Assembly: GCA_013396995.1 (NCBI GenBank)
Contig: VWZP01009169.1
Coordinates: 527,697 to 591,696, forward strand
From: Dicaeum eximium
Taxonomy: Eukaryota; Chordata; Aves; Passeriformes; Dicaeidae
Reading direction: 5' to 3'
DNA length: 64,000 bases
The notes under the pieces were generated by a model. That model was not told the DNA's origin, did not search any database, and saw only the letters and a list, made by a program, of their open reading frames with translations. Both the position numbers and the translations under genes were made by a program. Below, piece by piece: positions 38,101 through 49,924 of the stretch. Position 1 is the stretch's first letter; the number at the start of each line of letters is the position of its first letter.

Positions 38101-41100
38101 ATAAAGTGCATTTCATTGTCTCTCACTGCAAGAAACCTCAGCTTTCAATTACAATTTAGAACATAATGAGTATCTTCTGTGTTGCTAAAAAGTACTACTT
38201 TTCTTTGAGGCAAATACACAAATATTTGTATCATATGCATTTGTATACCAGCAGATAAGATTACAGTTAATTAGTCAGCAAACTACTGAATGAAAAAAAA
38301 ATTACTTGTATTATGAAAACACTAAGGTATCCACTCAGTGTTCTGTTTACATACAGTAAATAACTTGATTTGCTTTGTTGAATATGATAGTGCACAGTAT
38401 CCTAACAGTGACATATTTTGAAAGCCATCACCATTCTAGTGGCATAATAGGCTGCACAATTGTTGCTTTTCTGTAAAATCCTCTTGTGAATTCAGAGTTT
38501 TTTCAGTATTTTCCTTATCATTTCCTACATACCAATCTTTTTACTGTGGTCAGAGGAGAGATGAGAGTCCCTGAAGAAGCACTTAAGGTAACAGTGTGTA
38601 GTTCCTGGATGTTTTTTGGTCATTGTACAATTATTATAACATAGAGATTTTTTTTTTCCTGGTCTTAAAGGGTCTGTGTTTTATTCTCTATTTAATGTCA
38701 TGTAGCATGAAAAATTCACAAGCCAACTCCAGTTGTCCCAAAAATCTTCAGAGGCAGAAGGATCGAAACAAAGCAGCTCCAAAACTTCTGAGTCCAAGGT
38801 CACAGACTCCACAGCTGAAGTGCAGCACAAAACTACAGAAGCACTGAAATCTGAAGAAAAATCAATGGGTAAGGTTCATTCTTTTGTTGCAGAAGCACAA
38901 AAACTTGGAAAGGATGTTAATTTGCTTTAGTAGGATGATTGTGAAATTTTGTAGACAGTAAAAACTTCACATGTATGAACATTTAACCATAGTTTAGGTC
39001 TTAATAGTAAATTTTGGCAGTTAATTTCTAGCTTTTTTATAGTAACATCCACATGTTAAGAAGATTTTAAAGAGAGATATAATCGGCATTTATAAGATTT
39101 TTGCATGTCTCTTTACCCAGATCACAAACTTGCAGCATTTGTGGCAGGAAATTGCTATTTTTTGTTCAGAAATAGTTTGTACTTTTTACCATCCCCATTA
39201 CCAAGTGAACTATTTTTCCTTTGGTTTGGGGTTTTTTTCCTTTTTAAATGGGCAGGAGTTTTGTTTGTTTGTTTTGTAGTTCCTAGCATTCATTGTTTGA
39301 TGTGTCAGGATATAACCTCAGTGTTGTATTGTGGTTTCAAGATTTGTAGATAGTGTCATTTCAGGCTTGTTTCTACACCATAATTCGTATTTATTTATTG
39401 TGTCATGGTGGCTCTGCTGTGGTTGTCTTTACTTTGTCTGGGTTGTGCTGCACCCAGCTCTGGGCCCCCGCTGTGGGAGGGATTTGGACCTTTTGGAGTG
39501 AGGCCAAAGGAGGGCCAAAAAGATGAGCAGAGGGCTGGAGCAGACAGGCTGTGAGATGGAGTTGTTCAGCCTAGAGAAAGAAAGGCTCCTCCTAGCAGCC
39601 TTACAGTAACTAAAGGGAGCTGGTAAAAAAAGAGGGAGAGCATATTTTACATGGGCAAATAGTGATAAAAGACTAGGTGCAGTGGTTTTAAACTGAGAGA
39701 AGGGAAATGTTGATTAGATGTTAGGAAGAAGCGTTTTACTGTGAGAGTAGTGAGCCACTTGAACAGGTTGTCCAGAGAGTTTGTGGATGTCCCATCCCTG
39801 GAAGCATTCAAGGCTTTGAGCAAACTGGTCTGGCAAAAGGTGTTCCTGCCCATGGCAGGTCCCTTCCAAGCCAGACCATTCTCTGATTCTCTGATGAACT
39901 TCAGCATGAGGCTTGCTGAAGTGTAGTGGATATAACCAAAAGAATGAGAAAGGGATCTGGTATTATTGTTTCCTTAATATGAAACTGTCTAGGTCTGATT
40001 TCCTTAGGTCAAGGCTCTACAGTTTTGTTTAGGTTTCATGTATTCTTCCAGGAGACTCACTTCAAAGAATTCTCTTCCCCACATACAGGATTCTGTGGTA
40101 TATTTAATTAAGCTGTTTGTTTTGTTGTCTAATCCTTGTCTAATCCATTATCTTGTTGAGGGTACATAAACTAGCACAATGGGGGATTTTAGCCTCATCT
40201 TCCATTTTTCTTTTCACTCTTCCGAAAATAACAGTCAAGAGTAGGGATTTATATTTGAGTGCAACTCTAGAAGCTTTTTGGGGATTGAATCTCTCCTTGT
40301 TGCTGTATAAATGCATATCTGTTCACTGTTGCTGATTCAGTGCACAGGAACAGAATTATGGAATGGTTTGGGTTGGAACAGAGCTTAAATGTCACTTAGG
40401 TTGCACCCCCTTGCCATGGCCAGATGTCACCCTGATTTTTCAGCCTTCTGATCTTTTCACTTCTGTGATAGTGTTTCTCACGCTAGTTCATGTAAACAGC
40501 ACATGTTTTGCTCACTGTCTTTTTGTTTTTCATTCCTTTCTCCTGGGCGGAGAAGGTTTGATGGACCTTTTCCTTGACCAGTGTGGTTGGAGAGGTGGTG
40601 ACCTCATCCTCCAATCCACGGTCATTCCCAAAACTCTATATAAATACTAAGTGTAAAAGTAAACTTACTCTTTCCTACCCTAGAGAAGAGCAGTGTCTGT
40701 GTGGTTTTTGTCATGTTCTAATGCAACAGCCAGGGACACCTTTCACCAGACCAGGTTGCTCAAAGCCTCATCCAACCTGTCCTGGAACACTTCAGGGATG
40801 GGGCATACACAAATTCTCTGTGTAACCATCAAGTTTTTAAAAACAATTTAGTATTGACTAAGGCATAATGCTGTGTGAAAAGGAAGTACTTAGTGTCTTA
40901 AAATCATGTTGAAACCTTTGTCAGGACTATGAATTCATCTTTGGAATGCAAGTGTTTAAAATACTGAAAAAAATGTTGATATTCCTAATGGGTAAAGTAA
41001 CAGACAAGCTCCTAAAATAGATTTTAACACATGATTTTTTTTATATAAAGGCTCTTTAAAATACATTCAGAACACCTGTATGACACTAGAATAGCTAAAT

Positions 41101-44100
41101 CTCTGTAGGGTGAGGTATTCTTCCAAAAGATCAGATCAAACCTAACACAGCCAATTTATCATCAAGTTAGAAATCTTAATTATATAAGGTTTTTTTCTTA
41201 CTCAATTTTTGCATTTAAATGTATTTAACCATGTGTATAGCACTTTTAGTTGTACTATAATTTAACTAATACCTTTGAAAAAACCCCAACGGGTAAAATT
41301 GATGGTGCTCAGTAATGTTTTACACACAAGGTAACTTTCAGCACTCTGTAGTAGCTGTCAGCAATTTGGAACCTTGGCAACATTGCAGAATTCGATCAGA
41401 TTTTCATGCAGTGAGTTCAGATTTCATTGAAAGGTCAATGTAGGTAAGAGTGAGAATCTTCAGCAATCTTCTGAAATAGCAGCAAACAGCTTTTAGGAAT
41501 GTACTGCTATCTTGATGTCTTCAAACTGAAGGAAGAAATAATATTTACAGATATATCAGGGTAACAATAAGAGATGGCGGCTGCCTTTGCATAAACATTT
41601 GTGCCAGACGTTTTGATCAGGTCATTAGTAAGCTTTTATATTTAGAACCCAGATCAGTTGTCTGGCCTCCAAATTTGTTTTGTATTTAGGCAAATGCATG
41701 CAACCATTTCACTTCAGCTTCCAGGAGAAATGATCCAAGCAAATTACTTTCTCTTCATGAGATTTTAACCTAAATACCACAGCTAAACAGAAAAGTTATT
41801 TCCTCTGCTTTGGGCTGACTTTATAGATATTTCTGCCATGCCTCGTGGGACACCTTTGTATGGACAGCCAGCCTGGTGGGGTGAAGATGAAGCTGATGAA
41901 AAAGGTGGTTGTAAGCCAGATAGCAAGCATGAAGAAAAAATGCCTGAGACAGGGGCTTCAGGTAAGTATGTTGTCTTATTTTTGTTTTGGGTTTTTTTTT
42001 TTTCTTTACTGAACTGCATATATTATTAACTAGGGAACTAAACCAAACTTAATGTTTGGAAGTTTCAGAGTTTGCATAGATGAAAGCCTATTGAAGGGTA
42101 AGGTAGTTGAAGAATATATTTTTGTGAGTAACTATGCATTTACAGAGATCAGTTTCACATATAATGTGTCAGTTTTCTAGTATATAACACACTTTTTTAG
42201 CAAATAACATTACCTGAACCAGTGTGTCTTTTTTTTTTTTCAGTTTAATCCGTATCTATCATTTTATATGCATGGGAGTATTTTATTGAAAAAAAGTTCT
42301 GAAAATAAATGTGGTTTTTATATTTGTGTCTGACTTTTAGCTATATAAGGTTATCTGTACTAACATTCTCTTCTGTAATTCAATAATGCTGTATTAGTGG
42401 GAATTGCATGTCATAGTTCTTGAAGTAAAGGTTTGTGTAATCTAAAGTTAAACTGGTAATGTTTATTCCCCCGTAATACTTTTTATTAGTTAGCTTGTCT
42501 AGACACAGTATGTATTGCCAGAACTTCAATCTCAGTACCTATAATTAGGCTTTTATATCTATCATCAGGTATATAAATAAAGTGACTGCTATTCTAATAA
42601 AGACAGTAACTTAAAACTTATTCAAGTTAGCACAAAATTCAACCATGTTTGTTTAGCTCTTTAGAGACACATTTAAGGTCCAACAGTTTTAAGTTTGCAG
42701 TTTTTTAAAGTACTTTAATTGAGGTCAGAATTTCTCTTTTCCTGTCATAGTACTTGCCCTGCTTAACATGAATCATGTTTTGCAGAAGCTGGAGTGAAGT
42801 CTAAAAATGTGTAAATCAAACTAAATGAAGGTTTCAGTGTAGTGAAGGCAAGATCTTTGGAATTAACTTTTTACCATAGCCTTTTAAATTACCTTTTTCA
42901 AATTACTCTAAAGTTGTCATCATTCAGACAGTAGAGTAAGTCTATTAAGATTTGGACTATTATAAAGAAACCAGATAAAAACATTTAAATTAGTTTTCCC
43001 TCATTAAATATAGGTTTATTGAAAAGTAATATGCTGAAGTCTGTGTTTTTGATGCAATGCCATGCCATTATAAGGTGTGACACGAGATGCCAGCTTATAT
43101 TTAGTAGTGTGCCTGCTCTTATTTTTTATCATTTTAAATTGCTTTTTCAGAAGCATCAAATTGCATCAAATGGTTTACATGCTCTTGTATTTGTTTTATC
43201 AAGAGATTTTTCAGCAAGTGATCAGTGCTTCTATCTTAGTTCCTGAGTTCCAAGAAAAAATCAAACTAATCATGGAGATGCCATCTATTTCAGTAGTAGA
43301 GAAAAATAAGTTTGTTCTAGACTGTACTTCAGTAATGGGGATATTTTCGACATGATTTTCTTAGTGAAATCATCATAAGGTAAATGATGAATAGAGAAAA
43401 TAGATTAATATTTTCTAAATTATTTAAATTGGTTTGTTTGTTTTCCATATATATACTGTACAAAAACTAAATTTGGGCCCAAAGCCTTCTTGGCAATTAC
43501 AACATCTTGTCCTTTTAAAAAAAAAATTATAAATCCCGTTTATTTATGTTGTTGCTTTGTTTAGCCATGAATGTATCTCCTGTGAATAGTATTGATCTAA
43601 CAAGAGTGTAGGAATAGCTTTTATTTCCTTAAACTGAAAGAATCATAAATCTGCAGGAATGGAATTCAGTTTGAAAAAGCACATACTAAACAAAAGCTTA
43701 TGTGAAAGGAAGACACTGCTGAAAAAAACCCAAAACCTGACATTTTTGCAAAACCGTTTAATTTGTGAGGGTGTAGAATTAAAATCCCATGTATAGACAA
43801 ATGATTTATTTATTGTGATCACCTAATCTCTGAGTAGACATTAATTGTATGTTCTTCTAGTCTTGTTTTTGACTGTTGTAGATAATTTTTAGTAGTGTTG
43901 GCAGAGAGTCTGAGAAGACAAGCCATATAAGAGTTGACATTTGCTTCTGTGGACATTGTGTCTGTGTAGAAGCGTGCAAAAGACATTCTGAATGTTTTCA
44001 TGCAATTATAAAAGCATAAGATTTTTGGGCTGCTTTGGCCTACATTTATGTTCTATGAAAAGATGAACTTCTTTTCAACAAGTTATTTTGTATTTTCTTC

Positions 44101-47100
44101 AGGCACTTAGGTTTTATATTATAGATTAATATAATAATCAGTAATCTATATAAAGAAACACCTGTATGAAAAAGAATTGGAAACTTCAGAAGACTATCAT
44201 GCTTGGATATTTTAAAATATAAGCAAGCTCTAATAAAAATGTTCAAGATTGGTGCAGCTAATTATTCTTTCATGGGTTAAATTGTATTAAGTGTTTAAAA
44301 CACTGATCTGGCACATGCTTTTAATATGAACTGCCTAAAAGTAAGTACCTTAAGGAGAATTCTTAAACTTTTAACTCAAATCGATGAAGTCAGATAACAT
44401 TTTAACAAAGTAATCCTATTAAAAATCTGTGCCGTCCTTTAATGATTTATTACATGATTATTTACTGAACAGAAAAGAAGACTTACATTCTAAGAGATGG
44501 GGTAAGACTTAATGAGGAGATTGAAGTGGGAGATTTATTTCTGTTAAGCCAACTATAGACAATTACTCTTTACAGTCTCAAGTTAATAAGATTATTTCAA
44601 TGTTACTGTATTTCTATCACAACAGAAATTCACTAATGAAAGTTATTTACAAACAGAGCAGAATAGCCTGTAAAGCTTGGAAAAGAAAAATCTATTCTAC
44701 ATTTTTCAGACATATGTAATGCTCTAATTCAATGATCCACAGATCTACTGTATCTAGTCTGTATTAAAATCAACAGTTGTGTGTACACCTCTGGCGTGAC
44801 TTAGTGCTGCAGCTGTTAAATGTCCATGTTACTGGCAGGTTTATTGGGTGTGTAATTATTATTACTGCCATATGTTACTCTCTCACTTCCTGGGATAGGA
44901 AAAACTGCATTCTCTGATGGTCTTAGTAGTAGTTGTAGAATTTTATGTCATTAATGCCTTTACCAGAAATCTAAGACAGAAATAAGTTTTTAAGAAGACT
45001 TCAGGAATCTGAAGTAATTCTTTCCACTTGGCATGAATTGTAATTCCAGCATTTTTGTCCAGCAATTTTTTGCTTCCTCATTTTCTGTATCTTACTCTAA
45101 TAAATTCTGATGCATTTAACTTTTCTAAAAGTGCAAGTACTTCTGACTGAAAATAGGATTTTCATGTAATTAAAATTAACTTATACTTCAGATATATTTA
45201 TTTATATAGTTGTTAAAAAATTTTCTAGTTTAGTAAAATTTATCATTTAGTTGTAGTTCAATTTCTTGCTTCTTTTGATTAAACTCTGTCTTAATTTAGA
45301 TTCAAACTATATACTAGCATCTGTTTAATCAAAAATACTGGAATCAAATGCTGTGCATATTATTATAGTATAAACAGTTGATTTGAAATGTTAAATTTGG
45401 TGCAGACAAGTTTCACACAATTTTTTTTATGAAGTCCTTCATCAATGCTGGCAAACCAGTGTGAGAGATCCTCTCATTGCTGTACATCTGATGCAATTTG
45501 CCTACAGTCTTATTATTTTCAAAAGATGGTAATAAACCAGCTATTTTATAATTACTGAAAAATAATGTGTCTTGTGTGACCGGCAGATTGCTCCTGCCTT
45601 GCCCAAAATTAGAAATATTTCTCAACACAGAGTATTAGCCAGTTAACTTCTTTGAGCAAGCACTGAACAGTATATCTGGCTTAATTATTGGCTGCAGGAA
45701 TTGCATGGTGTTGTTGACTTGAAGTTCTGAGCAGAACCATGTGGGGGAAATGAAGTTGTCTATGAATTGGCTGTGTGGTGGGTTACTCTCCCTGAGTAAA
45801 GATTTGTTTCTTATTTAAGGATCTGGGCTCTAGATTTGATCCTACCAGAGCTTGATCCATTCCAGCTTGTTAGCTACGTGAAACAAATGGAGAGTCATGG
45901 TAGTTTACCTGAAGTCTAGCACCTGCAAAGTGTGATTTTTGTTTATTTCTGTACGTTTTCCATATAAACAGAGAAGATTTTAAATAACCTTTGCATCAGT
46001 AAAATAGATTCATTCTATATTTTGTGTCTGCTGGCATAAGTGTTTTCAGGAAGGATATTAAAAAGGCATTCTGTTTCCCAGGGAAGGGAGTAGTGAGGTG
46101 CAGTTGTGGTACCTGAAAACTCCCTCACAGACATAAGGTAGCTGATAGTGCATTGAAAAGCATTAGCTAGGGGATTCTTGGAATCCAACAGCACAACAGA
46201 AAAACCTGTCTGAATTCTGAATGTGTTTTGTGTTTGTAACAGCTACTAGTAGAAAAAATAAATTAAAACTGCTTTGTTACCTGCATTGGAGTAATTTTAT
46301 CCAGTGGATATCCAAACATGGCAATAATAAAGAATGTGTGGTGTTCTTGTTTTCATTCAATAACACTTTTTTTTTTTACTTTTCCAGGTATTATTCTTTC
46401 CCTTAGTTTATTTCTCTGTATAACACTACTATCCTTTTTTTTAAAATTTTTAACCTTTTAAAAAATCCTCACAGGAAGTATGTGTTTGTGAGGAGCAGCT
46501 CAGGTGCATTATTCCATCCTGCATCCTTTACCCCTTCAATTCCTGACTTCAGTGTAGATGGTTCCATTGCTATCTTATTGCATAATAGGTTCATTCACAA
46601 CTACTAACTTCCTCATCTGATGTAGAGTGGCATTTTTCAGTACCTAAAATCAGTTAGTTGCAGTCTTAATTCTTTACTTGGCAACCTGAAATGATACCTT
46701 AAGCATCTTTATGTGGTCCATGATAAATTGCTTTGGAACTATTCAGAATTCTTTTGCTGGAATCTAAGTTGCTGTTGCTGCTAAGATCTCAAGCTTCTGT
46801 TTCTTTTAGCACATCTCTGCACCAGGTATTTTGGCTAACTTAGTAGTTCATAAAATGCAATCAGAAGGTTTGTTTTCTTAAAGGCACATTGGTACCTTTG
46901 CTGCAACCACAGGAAGCTTTAGCCTTCATTTAGGCTATACAGTGGAACTTGGAATTACTACCCTGTGCTTTTTCCACTTTCTGCCTTTTTTAGTGAGAGT
47001 ATGGCTCGCTAACATTCTCCATGCTTCCAGCTATTGTTCCTTTTTCTGTTCATCTACAAATTATGGCAAAAAGTAACATAAGAGGACATGACAATAGGAT

Positions 47101-49893
47101 TTAACTTGATTATTTGGTTTTCTTTTTTGTGGAAACATAAAATGTTTGAATTCCAAAACACTTTCCAGTGCTTAGCAGTGTTTTAACTTTTCAAACCAGA
47201 ATTAATGTTTATCTTGCATTAATGTGTGAATTGTTTTTCTGAAGAATTTGGCCAAAAAAAATTATGCTTTATATCCACTGCAGGAGATGGAAGATCATTA
47301 GCACTTGTTTTGGGAGCACCCTGATTTGTTGTTTTTTCCAATAAATTGGAAATGCGATAATGATCATCTCAACAACTTTTCCATTGTGATTTACCTGTTT
47401 TCCATCTTAAAATAACTCATCTGACCTTTACAGCTTCTAAAAATATTTTGCATGCACTTTGACAAATTCTAAGTGAGCTTTTTGCCACTTTACACTTCTC
47501 ACAGCTGAAGTTCAAACTGCCTTTTCATTAATACTTTTTATATGTAATTCTGGAACTATTTTTCCAGAACTACAGTGCTCAATCTACTCCACAGTCTAAC
47601 TGTTTATCCCAGAAATTACTCAAGTGGTCTTTACAGGAGTTCAGAAACTTCTTGAACAGTCTGAAGTTCCCAAGTATTGTGAAATCTGGTTTTTTTTATT
47701 TTTCCTAATAGGATGCAGCACAGATGCCAAGCAATCTGAGGAGCAGTCTGCATCTGCAAGTGAAGAACTTTATCCTTTCTGTAGGGAGCCCAGTTATTTT
47801 GAAATCCCTACTAAAGAATGCCAGCAAGCTTCACAGGTAGCAGAGAGCACTATCCATGAAATTCCCACAAAAGATACCCAAAGCCCCCACACAGCAGCTT
47901 CAGGGCACGCTTCCTTTACCATTGAATTTGATGACAACACTCCAGGAAAAGTAAAGATCAAAGATCACGTGACAAAATTCACATCTGAGCAGCGTCACAA
48001 GTCGAAAAAGCCTTCTTCCTGCGGCGGTCAGGACCTGCCGGGGCTGCAGACGGTGATGATGGCTGCCGAGAGCAAAGTCGCAGATTGGCTTGCACAGAAC
48101 AACCCTCCCAGAATGATATGGGAGCCGACGGAGGAGGATTCCAAAAGCATTAAGAGCGACGTTCCCGTGTACTTAAAGAGGCTGAAAGGTAAAGTGAATG
48201 ATTCCAGCTATGCTTAATTCTGAAAGCAGCAATTCCTGGCCAGCATGCAGTCAGAGGATCTCTGAGGCCATGCAGAGTTCAGATGAAATCACAGATACTC
48301 CACATGTGTGCAAGGATTTGGGCTGGGAAATTTTATTGCTGAATTAAGTCTTACAAAGAGCATAAGAAACCAAATGCTGAATCACTTTATAATCAATTTG
48401 CTAATTAGAGATGTTCTAGTGGGGCTGAAAACATCAGGTGTTTAAACACTAATCTTGAAAAAGAAAAGGAAAATACCCAAACTTTAGTTAAATTTTATAT
48501 ATCTCACTTTTTCTCATTAATTACTTTAAAAACATGAATTTCTTTTTAGAATCAAAGCTCTGAAGTTCAGTTTATGCTTTTAGCAACTCTTTCAATAGCA
48601 TATCTTCTGTGATTATTTCTAAGAAAATAATTTATGGCAAAGAATACATCATATACTCACTCTGCTTATATGGATCATGTTTGGTGGAGTCAAGTTTGAG
48701 TCAGGAATCAGACATAAAGGAAGAGCTTCAATTTTTATACTCAGCTTGTGGATTATTGTATTCATATGAGTGCTGCTGTTGAATGGAGTTCCAGGTGATC
48801 ATACATGTTAATTTATTGCAGACAGTGACATTTCAAATGAAATTAAATAAAATGTTACACATGACAAGTTTGACACATGACACTCTTGAGTGTCACTTAA
48901 CAGAATAGAAAAGCAGATAGTCTTGATATTCAGATGAAGATTCCAATACCATTCAGACTTTCAGAATTAAAACTTCTGATGAACTTTTTCAAGTCTCTCT
49001 TATTTTCCATTTTTTATTTCAGCTGGTTAACTGTACAATTCTAATTTTCCTTGGCTCTGCAACATTATCATGTCTAGCTCGTAAACCAAGTGGGACTGGG
49101 TACAACATTCTTTGCTTTGTTGATCAAAAGTCTGCTTTCTAAGGCTGACCCTTTCAAATTAAGCTAAAAATAAAATTCTGAAAGCAGAATTAGATTAATG
49201 TTCTAGCATAAAGATAGCAGTATATTATTTCTACTGGTGTAAATCATATTATTTGACCTTCATGTAAATGTATTATATTCATGAACATTCTTTAGCATAC
49301 TAGCCATGACACTTTGATAAATAGAAGGGGCTTTGTTTATAAGCCTTTTCCTGACAGAAACTCCTCAAAGTCTGATTAATATTCATCTGAAACAGGTGTA
49401 AGTTATGGGATGCATATGGCCATAATAAATACCTGAATTTTGTAATCTGCCATGGCCTGTTTGTATTCTCATTCATTAGTTGTATTTTTAGATAGTAAAT
49501 ATACCTAGGTGCTTTGAAAGCTTGATTTAAAAAAAAAACTTCAAAGCTTTTTTTTCTTCTCAGCTTTTTCTTATAATATTCTGTACTGAAGCCTCACTGC
49601 TAAAATTAGATTGTATGATTTTCACTGTGATGTTGATATTGCTTTATTATTATTTAGAAATATATGAATCATCACATAATTTTTGTATCCACTCTTCTAA
49701 CAAGTAGAAAACAGGAATGTAAGTTGGGATTTCAGCTGCGTTTTCAGTGGTGTTAGTCTGATAAGTAAGATTAGCCAATATGTAATTACTATTTAACTGA
49801 ATAGTAGCTGCATATCCTAACTATTTAAATGAGAAAACCCTAAAAAAACTAACCTCTTGAGAATCAAAAATACAGAAATTGGACATTATATAA

Positions 49894-49924
<31 letters not shown>

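Larger units (their letters stand above)
38869..41826 (+). other. CEP170: CEP170 intron between coding exons 5 and 6
   Basis: 3.0 kb. It contains a plus-strand CR1 (39441-39896) and, 0.45 kb further on, a minus-strand CR1 (40351-40827) split by an LTR (40425-40728). The rest is ordinary AT-rich sequence. Confidence 0.92.

Noticed and set aside
38623..38930. Plus frames of 74 and 65 codons around coding exon 5
   Set aside because: One is an out-of-frame shadow; the other is the true frame starting at a chance Met and running past the donor.
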